Shown here piece after piece: positions 44,357 through 51,986 of a stretch of DNA of 64,000 nucleotides. Location of the stretch: positions 4,526,001-4,590,000 of the forward strand of contig NZ_CP192738.1 in the NCBI RefSeq assembly GCF_050749805.1, in the 5' to 3' direction. The position numbers were made by a program, and so were the translations under genes. Source of the stretch: Hahella sp018986435 (GTDB lineage: Bacteria > Pseudomonadota > Gammaproteobacteria > Pseudomonadales > Oleiphilaceae). The stretch's first letter is position 1. Each line of letters begins with the position of its first letter. The notes under the pieces are model-generated. The model was not told where the DNA came from, made no database searches, and was given only the letters and a program-made list of their open reading frames with translations.

Positions 44357-44836
44357 TTAATCCTTGATGCGCATGCCAAGGCGGTCAACGAACAGATCCA
44401 GTTTGTTGCCGGTGTTCTGATCGATCTGGAAGACCACTTTGGTGGAAGCGTCGTCGTAACGGATATATTCCGCCATGACGCCGATATAGTGAGTGCGCTT
44501 ATCGAAGGTGAAGGTCTCTTCTCTCAACTCGCCTGGGGTCAACTCTTTCAATTTATAAGTCTTCACCAGATCGCGGCCCAATACTTCTTTTGCGCTCTGG
44601 AACAAGGCGATGAATTCTTCCTGATCGAACTGACGATCATTTTCCAGCTCGAATATATTCAGAATGACGGGAGAAGCTCGACCGTCTTCGTTCGGATTGA
44701 CGTCGTTGGCGCCGTGAATCCTCAAAGTGACGGTGGTTTCCCGTCCGGTCCATTTGCCTACAGTCGTACACCCGGCCACCGTCAAGGCCAAGAGCAACAA
44801 CATAGCCCAATTTCTGAAAGAAGCCTGGCATCTCAT
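44357..44836 (-). CDS. tssJ: TssJ, T6SS outer-membrane lipoprotein
   Basis: A 159-residue lipoprotein with lipobox LTVAGC and the TssJ transthyretin-like fold (VTLRIHGANDVNPNEDGRASPVILNIFEL, then GVMAEYIRYDDA). The start at 44836 is set by GGAGGA 8 nt upstream; a longer frame from 44872 adds 12 residues and spoils the signal peptide. It anchors TssM to the outer membrane. The gap to tagH upstream is 226 bp, so tssJKLM may also have a promoter of its own there. Confidence 0.93.
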   Translation of the reverse strand: MRCQASFRNWAMLLLLALTVAGCTTVGKWTGRETTVTLRIHGANDVNPNEDGRASPVILNIFELENDRQFDQEEFIALFQSAKEVLGRDLVKTYKLKELTPGELREETFTFDKRTHYIGVMAEYIRYDDASTKVVFQIDQNTGNKLDLFVDRLGMRIKD

Positions 44837-45062
44837 GAACAAAAGTCCTCCATATTTATAGATTCGCGCCATCTAAACTATGCAATCAGCCTGAGCGCAC
44901 TATCAGATACGCTCAAGCAAATCTTATAAATTATAATGCTTTACAGGACAATTTCTGTCGTCCCGCAACTGCTTCCCTTGAGTATGAGAAAAAATGCAGC
45001 CAAACGCCGCACTCTTATCAAGGGGGTTTCTAGGTACAGTAATCAATTTTAAAGTGCAAGCG

Positions 45063-46961
45063 TCATTTCTGACGGTTTGCCTTCAACTCATTGAAACTGC
45101 GCTCATAACTTTCCGCAAAGGTCTCGCCGAATAGACGCTTGAATGTCTTTTCCGCGTCTTCGTTCATCTCTTCGAAGAAGTCCTTGTACCCTTCCCAGTT
45201 TTTACCTGCGCCGCCAAACAACGACTTGCCACGCTGTTTTTCAAAACGACGCTCCAGCTTTTCGGGGTTAAACTGACTCATAAGATAGTCGTAAGCCGCA
45301 CGAATGCCATTAAAGAGCGCTAACTGGTGGTCAGAAATATCGGCGAAGGCTTCTTTTGTCGCCTCCATGGGCGACATGTAAGCGCGCCCGGACTTGGTAA
45401 ACAAGTTGTCGAGTGCGTCTTCCGCCGACACCGAGAATTTCAGCGGGTTGTTCTCAGCCGCCTGAATCATGGTGAGATTCATACGGAACTCGTTTTTGAT
45501 AGTTTGACGGGCTCTCAGCGCCTTCATCAGACCATCAACCGTTTCCCGAACCATATCAGCGATAACAGGCGTCAGATTAGCTTGCTGTTCTGCGGTTAAG
45601 CGCGCCAGCCCCAGGGCCTGCGCCAATCCAGCGGCCTGCTCTGGAGAAACCTGAATCGGCGGCGTGGAAACGGCTGGACGCTCGGGCTCCCGAGGCGTCT
45701 CCATAGAAGGTTGTTTTACAGAAGGAGTCTCTCGTTTGACCGGGCGCTGCTCGACCTGCCGTCTGGGCGGCACGACTTTACCCGGCGCTTGCGCGCCCGT
45801 GTTTGCAATCGGCAAATCGGGCTCGGGTTTCGGTTCGACCGGCTTTTCAATGGGCTTAGGTTCAGCAGCCGGCGCCACATCATTTAATATGTCTGTGAGC
45901 GAACCGCCATCACCAGAAGGTTCCTTGACGGAAGGCTCAACAGGTGGAGGCTGTTGCCCCCATAAAGAGGACTCGGATGGAGAGGTGGACTCCAAAGGAT
46001 CGGACTTGCTCATCCCCGCCCCGGTCAAATCCTGTATTGGCTCAATCTCTTTAGGAAGCTGGTGCGGCTGATCCGTTCCCGCCAATTGTTCAGAGGGAGT
46101 GTTCACGATATCCAACAACGAATCCGGGTTGGACTTTGGCGGCGGTTCGCGGCGCGGCTTCGGTTTGGATTCAACGGGCGGCGGAGCCTTGGGTGTAGAC
46201 GGAGTTTCCGGCTTGCGCGGCTGAATGAGGGACTTATCCCAGTCCTCAGGAATTACATTGGGGATTTCCATGCGGCCACTCTCAGCAGAGCCGCCGCCAA
46301 GCCCAAAAGAATCCCCCAGCAGATTGTCCGCGGGAGGCTCGTCTCCCGACACGCCCAACCCCAGACCTTCATCATATAAAGAAGACTTTTGCGATCCGCC
46401 GATCGCGACCAGAGGATCTACAGAAGAGTCCCCGCCTGTTAATCCGGTGTCGCCGCCAATAAGTTCGCCCTTAAGCCTACCCATCGAAGGCTTGGGTTCC
46501 GGCTCCGACCCTACGCCGGTCAGCCACTTGTCCAAATCGTCCAAGCCTGGGGAGGCAGCAGCGCCTGCGCCGCCTGGAATATCGTCAATATCAGATGTGA
46601 TAGACGTTGATTCGCCGTCATCCTGCGGCTTATCCCCTTCCACCAATAATACGAACGGTCCGAGCAAAATCTGGTCGCCCTGGCTGATAGGGGTTGGCTG
46701 CCCTTTTACCAAAGCCTGGCTCAGGTTGTTAAGAAAGGTGCCGTTGGTGCTTTGATCAACAATTTCAAAGCCTGATCCGTTAAATTGAATCTTCGCGTGA
46801 ACGGATGATACGTAACGGTTGGGGTCCGGCAACACCCAGGTATTCGAATTCGCGCGACCTATCGTCGCCCCTTCTTCTTCAACAGTTACGACTTTGCCCG
46901 CCATCTCGCTCTCAGGCGGACATTGAACGACTCTAAGCTTTACCTGCATGGTGATTTTCAA
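45063..46961 (-). CDS. tagH: T6SS FHA-domain protein TagH
   Basis: A 632-residue protein. The N-terminal FHA domain (about 20-100) has GRANSNTWVLPDPNRYVSSVHAKI and DQSTNGTFLNN, with the Arg, Ser and Asn that bind phosphothreonine. A Pro/Glu/Ser-rich disordered middle of about 300 residues follows. The C-terminal TagH domain (about 440-630) includes GLMKALRARQTIKNEFR and YDYLMSQFNPEKLERRFE. It reads a phosphorylated partner and promotes assembly. It is the first gene of the operon. Confidence 0.93.
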   Translation of the reverse strand: MKITMQVKLRVVQCPPESEMAGKVVTVEEEGATIGRANSNTWVLPDPNRYVSSVHAKIQFNGSGFEIVDQSTNGTFLNNLSQALVKGQPTPISQGDQILLGPFVLLVEGDKPQDDGESTSITSDIDDIPGGAGAAASPGLDDLDKWLTGVGSEPEPKPSMGRLKGELIGGDTGLTGGDSSVDPLVAIGGSQKSSLYDEGLGLGVSGDEPPADNLLGDSFGLGGGSAESGRMEIPNVIPEDWDKSLIQPRKPETPSTPKAPPPVESKPKPRREPPPKSNPDSLLDIVNTPSEQLAGTDQPHQLPKEIEPIQDLTGAGMSKSDPLESTSPSESSLWGQQPPPVEPSVKEPSGDGGSLTDILNDVAPAAEPKPIEKPVEPKPEPDLPIANTGAQAPGKVVPPRRQVEQRPVKRETPSVKQPSMETPREPERPAVSTPPIQVSPEQAAGLAQALGLARLTAEQQANLTPVIADMVRETVDGLMKALRARQTIKNEFRMNLTMIQAAENNPLKFSVSAEDALDNLFTKSGRAYMSPMEATKEAFADISDHQLALFNGIRAAYDYLMSQFNPEKLERRFEKQRGKSLFGGAGKNWEGYKDFFEEMNEDAEKTFKRLFGETFAESYERSFNELKANRQK

Positions 46962-47411
46962 GTCCGAAGGAAATATCCAGTTAGATTAACTAATTATGCT
47001 TACCAGTTAAAGCGATGCATATACTCACAATGGCTTTCCGGGTTTGCGTCCCTGACTATATACGACGACTCTGCAATGGGTCGCCGACTGCCCCTAGGAT
47101 AATCCTTTAGGGTTAGACAGCAACAGAATAAAACCCAAAACAATAAAAATAGACCATAAAGCCTATACTTATCGACCAGTACGCCTATATTTCATAGGCC
47201 TAAAATAGGGTTGCTAAAATTAACGCCAAATGAATAATCTGCAATCTATGTTAGAAGCGTCATTATTTGGCATAACAGCTTCATTATTCGGCTGTTGCTA
47301 TATTAAAAGTTATTAAGATTATTGGACGGCGTCGAATGTCGGAGACGCTTTCTCTTCCGACGTATAGCAGGTCTGCTCCTGCTGAAAAGACAGGCGATTA
47401 AGGAACAGTAA
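46962..47411. promoter_or_regulatory. Divergent region between tagH and the REC gene
   Basis: 450 bp, AT-rich, holding the T6SS operon promoter and that of the receiver gene. It contains a direct repeat CATTATT(T/C)GGC at 47261-47271 and 47282-47292 (21 bp apart, two helical turns), and a related inverted copy GCCAAATGAATAAT at 47225-47238. These are candidate regulator sites. No sigma-54 match of correct spacing was found. Confidence 0.5.
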
Positions 47412-48170
47412 ATGGCTCAGAAAACCGCTCTCATCGTTGACGACTCAGCGACAGCTCGAATTATGCTGGCCAAGGTCCTTAACAGCATGGACGTTAAAAC
47501 CCGTCAGGCCAGCTCAGGTGAAGAAGCCCTGAAACTGGTTCCCGCAGAACGCCCGGACCTGATCTTTCTCGATCATCTTATGCCGGGCATGGATGGTTTC
47601 CAGACACTTAAAGCGTTAAAGCAAAATCCGGAAACCAACCAGATTCCCGTCATTATGTATACCTCCCAGAACGCCATGAAATACCAGGAAGAGGCCAAGG
47701 CCCTTGGCGCGGCGGGAGTTATCACCAAGCAGGTTGAGCGCGAACGTTTATATCTGCTCGTCGAACATGTTTATATGCAGCAGGAGCTGGCTCGCACCGA
47801 AGCCAGCGTTAACACCGTGGCGGAGGCGATCGGCCAGACTCCTATGTCTACCGAGCAACCCGCCACGCCACGTAAAGTCGTCCCGTTGCGCCCGGGTCAG
47901 CAGAAAATGGAAGATCACGTGGAGCAGCGCATCGCTTCTCTACGCAGCGAGCTGGAAACCCAGCAAAACGAGCGCTACTGGAAGCCACTGGAAGAACTGA
48001 AAAAGCAGAATGGCCGCCTGCGCATTGCGCTATGGGCGATGATCGTCGTATTCATTCTGACAGGGCTGAAGTTGAACTCGCTGGATTCCGCCTTTGAAGC
48101 CATGCAAAAAGAGGTGAATTCCGCCAGACAGGTTCTGAATGAACTGATCGCCATCATGGAAGAAACCTGA
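47412..48170 (+). CDS. Membrane-tethered receiver-domain protein
   Basis: A 252-residue protein. The REC domain (1-125) has LIVDDSATAR, phospho-acceptor Asp54 in LIFLDHLMPGMDG, Thr in VIMYTS, and Lys in GVITKQV. Then come a linker, a coiled-coil helix (VEQRIASLRSELETQQNERYW), one TM helix (RIALWAMIVVFILTGLKL) and a short final helix. There is no DNA-binding output. A receiver fixed to the inner membrane by its C-terminus is unusual. It lies upstream of a REC-TPR protein and a kinase, and divergent from the T6SS operon. Confidence 0.85.
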   Translation: MAQKTALIVDDSATARIMLAKVLNSMDVKTRQASSGEEALKLVPAERPDLIFLDHLMPGMDGFQTLKALKQNPETNQIPVIMYTSQNAMKYQEEAKALGAAGVITKQVERERLYLLVEHVYMQQELARTEASVNTVAEAIGQTPMSTEQPATPRKVVPLRPGQQKMEDHVEQRIASLRSELETQQNERYWKPLEELKKQNGRLRIALWAMIVVFILTGLKLNSLDSAFEAMQKEVNSARQVLNELIAIMEET

Positions 48171-48506
48171 TCAACGAAAAGAGTCGTTAACAGAATCGGT
48201 AACAACCGTGAATTAGGGGGCGCTTAAGCGCTCTCTTATTATCTCCCCCCTTCCCTGACCTCACCCACCATTGCAGACCTTGCCAAGCTCACCAACATTC
48301 AAGAGCCTATTGCACAAGCCTCCGCCCTCGTTTCAGGCAAGAAAATAAATATCCGTTACACTTACTTAAAGTAATTCTTTAGAAAGAGAGCATTACACCG
48401 ATTGTTTTTCTGGGCTTTCATCAAAGATGTCTGCTGCGCAGTGCGCCTGCTTAAATACGGAAAACCCAAGTTCATCTCAGTGAGCCAATAGCCGGGAAAT
48501 AGCGCA
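48171..48506 (+). other. Gap between REC gene and REC-TPR gene
   Basis: 336 bp. Near its left end is a 12-bp palindrome (48220-48231) within GGGGGCGC...GCTCTC that may form a weak terminator. The right part is AT-rich and probably carries a promoter for the REC-TPR/kinase pair. Nothing else was recognised. Confidence 0.4.
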
Positions 48507-50132
48507 ATGCTGTTCAAGACTTATCAAAAGAAAAAGTTTCTGCTGGTCGATGATTTTGACAATTTCATCTTCTCACTCAAACAAATGCTGCGTCGGCTTG
48601 GCGCGGAGGATATCGACAGCGCCCGCAACGGTGAAGATGCGGTGCAGCTGTTTTTACGCAAGCATTATGATGTGGTGTTCTGTGACTACAACATGGGAGA
48701 GCACAAGAACGGACAACAAGTACTGGAAGAATTGCGCTTCCGCAAACTGCTGAAAAATACGGATATCTTCCTGCTGGTCAGCGCTGAAGCCGCCAAAGAT
48801 ATGGTGTTTGGCGCACTGGAGTGCCAGCCTGATGGTTACATCACCAAGCCCATCACTCAATCCATACTGCAAAACCGCCTTGATAAGCTAATGGAGCAAA
48901 AAGAAGCCACAGCAGATATCAATCGCGCGATTGATCTAGAGGATTACTCCAAGGCGATTACCCTATGCAATCAACATCTCAAGGCCAACACTAAATACCG
49001 CTCCTGGACCGTAAAAACCCTGGCGAACCTGTACTATCTCAGTGGCGATCTGGTGCACTCCAAGCAGATTTATGAAGACATCCTGCAAAAACGCCGCTTG
49101 GACTGGGCCCGCCTGGGACTTGGCAAAGTGCTGCTGGCGGAAGGCAATGCGCAAGAGGCGGCGGTTAAATTCGAGGAGCTGATCGAAGAGCAGCCCTTGT
49201 TGGTGGAGGCCTATGACTGGCTGGCCAAAGCACAACGTCATATCGGCCACGGTAAAAAAGCCCAAGGGACGCTACAACAAGCGGTGGAAATTTCCCCCCG
49301 CGCCCTGCTGCGTCAAAAAGAGCTGGCTGAGATCAGTCGCTCGTTGCATGACCTGGAAACCGCCTCCAAAGCGTACCGACAGACCAACAAGTTGAGCGAG
49401 TATTCCTGCCACGAATCACCAGATTTGTATTTGGATTTCACCCGCTGCCTGTCTGACCTGTCGGAGGGCGACACCTCATCACAAGGCCAAAAGCTGGCCT
49501 CAGAAGCCAACGCAGCGCTAGAACGCATCCGCAGAAAATATAAAGACGATCCAGCGACACAGCTGAAAAGCCACATGGTTGAGGCCAGGGTCTGGTCCGG
49601 CCAAGGCAAAGCCCAAGAAGGCGCTAAGGCGCTGAAGCAGGCGCAAACCTACTTTGACGAAGCCGCCAAGGACAATCCGGACCTGACACTGGAAATGGCG
49701 CAAACGTTGTATGCGCTAAACCAGGAGAAAGAAGCCGAACAGCTGCTGACCGAGCTTGCCGCCAAGTATCCGGATAATGAGAAGCTTCAAGACAGAATCG
49801 AAGAGTTGCGCGACGAACCCGTCAGCCTGAAACAACGAATCAAAGCTCGGGAACTCAACAGAAAAGGCATCCAGCTATACGAGGAAGGCGCCTTGTCGGA
49901 TGGGGTGGCCGTATTCAAGGAAGCGATGGCGATAACACCGGCTCACGTCGGCCTGAATCTAAACCTGCTGCAAACACTGATCAAATCCGCCTCTCAGTCC
50001 AAACTGAACGCAGAATATCAGGGACTCGCGCAGCAGTGTCTGAGTCGGCTGCAACGACTGACGCCGCAGCACAGACAGTACAAGCGCTATCAACACTTGT
50101 TGCAGCGATACCAGCAAATTCAACGAGGTTAA
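48507..50132 (+). CDS. Response regulator with TPR repeats (REC-TPR)
   Basis: A 541-residue protein. REC (about 8-130) has LLVDDFDNF, phospho-acceptor Asp60 in VVFCDYNMGEHKNGQ, Ser in FLLVSAE and Lys in YITKPIT. The rest is helical, with TPR motifs (LANLYYLSGDLVHSKQIYEDIL; GLGKVLLAEGNAQEAAVKFEEL; LAKAQRHIGHGKKAQGTLQQAV; GIQLYEEGALSDGVAVFKEAM). Output must be protein-protein contact. It ends 6 bp before the kinase gene, so the kinase is its probable partner. The target is unknown. Confidence 0.9.
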   Translation: MLFKTYQKKKFLLVDDFDNFIFSLKQMLRRLGAEDIDSARNGEDAVQLFLRKHYDVVFCDYNMGEHKNGQQVLEELRFRKLLKNTDIFLLVSAEAAKDMVFGALECQPDGYITKPITQSILQNRLDKLMEQKEATADINRAIDLEDYSKAITLCNQHLKANTKYRSWTVKTLANLYYLSGDLVHSKQIYEDILQKRRLDWARLGLGKVLLAEGNAQEAAVKFEELIEEQPLLVEAYDWLAKAQRHIGHGKKAQGTLQQAVEISPRALLRQKELAEISRSLHDLETASKAYRQTNKLSEYSCHESPDLYLDFTRCLSDLSEGDTSSQGQKLASEANAALERIRRKYKDDPATQLKSHMVEARVWSGQGKAQEGAKALKQAQTYFDEAAKDNPDLTLEMAQTLYALNQEKEAEQLLTELAAKYPDNEKLQDRIEELRDEPVSLKQRIKARELNRKGIQLYEEGALSDGVAVFKEAMAITPAHVGLNLNLLQTLIKSASQSKLNAEYQGLAQQCLSRLQRLTPQHRQYKRYQHLLQRYQQIQRG

Positions 50133-50138
50133 TGCACC

Positions 50139-50828
50139 GTGACACAGAAAAACAAACTGGACTTCAGCTTTATCATGGCGGCCAGCGTTCACGATATGAA
50201 GAACTCTCTGAGCATGTTGCTGCACTCGCTGGACGAAGTGAATCACGAAATCGCGGAACTGGACCTGCCCATTGCTCAACGCATGGCGACGCTGCAGTAC
50301 GAGGCCGCGCGGGTCAACAACGATCTGGTGCAGTTGCTCAGCCTTTACAAGCTGGATGCAGACATGCTGACCGCAGACATCGATGAACACTTCCTACTGG
50401 ACTTTCTGGAAGAGCAAGTGGCGCGCTACCACCCTCTTTTCGCCGCTCGCAACATGCGTTGCGAGGTAGACTGCAACGAGAGATTAACAGGGTATTTTGA
50501 TAATGACTTGGTGTCTGGCGTAGTGAACAACATTCTCGCCAACGCGATTCGTTACAGCCGCAGCCAGATCAGAGTGTCCGCCAGAACAGAGGAAGACGGT
50601 CTTTACATCACGATCGAAGACGATGGTCAGGGTTTTCCCGCCAAGATGGTGGAGATTCCAGAACAGCTATCGACAGAAGTGGATTTCGAGTCAGGAAGCA
50701 CTAATCTGGGACTGTATTTCGCCCACCGTATAGCGCAGCTGCACATGCAAAAAGGAAAAACAGGCAAGATTTCACTGCGCAACGGCGGTGCACTGAATGG
50801 CGGCGTCTTTGAAATGTATTTGCCCTGA
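50139..50828 (+). CDS. Compact soluble sensor histidine kinase
   Basis: A 229-residue cytosolic kinase with a GTG start. The phospho-His is in ASVHDMKNSLSMLLHSLDEV, an HDxKN-type H-box. The ATPase part has VVNNILANAIRYS, EDDGQGFP and NLGLYFAHRIAQLH. It has no sensory or membrane domain, so the input must come from a partner such as the REC-TPR protein encoded just before it. It forms a two-gene unit with that protein. Confidence 0.88.
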   Translation: MTQKNKLDFSFIMAASVHDMKNSLSMLLHSLDEVNHEIAELDLPIAQRMATLQYEAARVNNDLVQLLSLYKLDADMLTADIDEHFLLDFLEEQVARYHPLFAARNMRCEVDCNERLTGYFDNDLVSGVVNNILANAIRYSRSQIRVSARTEEDGLYITIEDDGQGFPAKMVEIPEQLSTEVDFESGSTNLGLYFAHRIAQLHMQKGKTGKISLRNGGALNGGVFEMYLP

Positions 50829-50841
50829 GTCCGTTCGCCTA

Positions 50842-50860
50842 CCGCCGGGATCACCGGCGG
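50842..50860. terminator. Convergent hairpin
   Basis: A 7-bp GC stem (50842-50848 with 50854-50860), loop GATCA, between the converging kinase and UPF0149 genes. There is no U-tract on either strand, so its function is uncertain. Confidence 0.4.
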
Positions 50861-50872
50861 CCAAACATAAAC

Positions 50873-51640
50873 TTACAGACAACACTTCTTGAACTTTTTA
50901 CCGCTCCCGCAAGGACAAGGATCATTACGGCCGACTTTGGGTTCTTCCCGCACCAGCGGATCGTGATGCTGGAAGTAAACGGACAGGCCCCGCCCCGCTT
51001 TTGCGTATCGCATCAGATACCCATTCAGATCCTCATGAGCGCCGCGTAACTCCTCGCGAAAATCATCCTGTTGAGATGCGCCTTCACGCTCCAGAATCTC
51101 CAGTGCGGCATCCACATCCTGAAAGACTTTCAGAATCGAAATAGTGTCATCCAAATCCCGCGACATTTTCTCGTAACCGCCGGGATCGCGTTGCGCCAGC
51201 ATCTCTAGAGCGCGCACCCAATTTGGCGCCAGCCACTCATCCGCCAGAATAACGCCCTCGCACCAGTTTTCGAAACTGCGGCGTTCCTCGGTATCCCAAC
51301 TGAACAGACAGTCTGAAGGCAGCGTCGGCGCGCCGGTTTCTATTTGTCCGCGAATTTCCTGATACAGCGCCTTCATGTCCTCGATCACCGTCGAGTCACT
51401 TTGGCACAGCTCCTCCTGATAGCATTCTCCCAATGCGACGGGTAGCCAGTCCTGCTCGTCTATTTCAACAGGGCAACAGGCTAATCCGAACAAAAAACCG
51501 TGACATTGATTGTAATTAAGCAAGTCCTCACAGCGTTCGGCGTCACACAAAAATGCACGCAGGTCAATAAATCGCGGATCAGATTCATAGCCCGAAGCGA
51601 CTTGTCCCCTCGGGTATACGGAAGGAAATTCAACTCCCAT
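50873..51640 (-). CDS. UPF0149/YecA-family protein with SEC-C motif
   Basis: A 255-residue protein. The N-terminal UPF0149 domain has LNYNQCHGFLFGLACCPVEID and the helical CEGVILADEWLAPNW segment. The last 20 residues are a SEC-C zinc motif (GRNDPCPCGSGKKFKKCC). YecA-like proteins bind ribosomes or SecA-related partners through this motif; the exact role is unsettled. The start at Met12 of the longest frame is favoured by an AAGGA site. Confidence 0.85.
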   Translation of the reverse strand: MGVEFPSVYPRGQVASGYESDPRFIDLRAFLCDAERCEDLLNYNQCHGFLFGLACCPVEIDEQDWLPVALGECYQEELCQSDSTVIEDMKALYQEIRGQIETGAPTLPSDCLFSWDTEERRSFENWCEGVILADEWLAPNWVRALEMLAQRDPGGYEKMSRDLDDTISILKVFQDVDAALEILEREGASQQDDFREELRGAHEDLNGYLMRYAKAGRGLSVYFQHHDPLVREEPKVGRNDPCPCGSGKKFKKCCL

Positions 51641-51986
51641 ACCACTCGATCCTTTTAATAATCTGTTATTCATTCAAGTGTAAAACGAAACAGGCAATAT
51701 TGTTAGTAATTTAATATGGCCCCGGCGCGTCCTCGCGTTGGCTCCAGGGCGCGCCAGACTCGCCTCAGCGGAGTACGCCCCTTTCTACGCCCAAAGAAAA
51801 TATCGACTACTCCCCCACTCATCCCCACCTCCCCCCTTGAGCGGCTGTTTACCCGTATTTTCTACCCCCATAACATTCATTGTAATAACGCCGCCAACAT
51901 GCCCATTGCACATAACAAACAAAGCGGCCCATAACAAAAATAAACAGCCGTGACGGTCAGCGAGAGGCCGCCGGCGGAGCACCTTT
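51641..51986. promoter_or_regulatory. Divergent region upstream of malT
   Basis: A 346-bp gap between the UPF0149 gene and malT. Its main feature is the purine-rich minus-strand tract with three MalT-box-like decamers (51807-51836). The right part holds a probable promoter for malT. No other gene was seen. Confidence 0.5.
51807..51836 (-). promoter_or_regulatory. Three contiguous MalT-box-like decamers
   Basis: On the minus strand three adjacent 10-bp units read GGGGGGAGGT, GGGGATGAGT and GGGGGAGTAG. The E. coli MalT box is GGGGA(T/G)GAGG; the middle unit matches 9 of 10 positions. The helical-turn phasing and the place just upstream of a malT-type gene suggest autoregulation or control of the divergent gene. 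Confidence 0.5.

Noticed and set aside
47260..47292. TGGCAT-like match as sigma-54 promoter of the REC gene
   Set aside because: The downstream GC element is missing at the required distance; the sequence fits better as part of a direct repeat.
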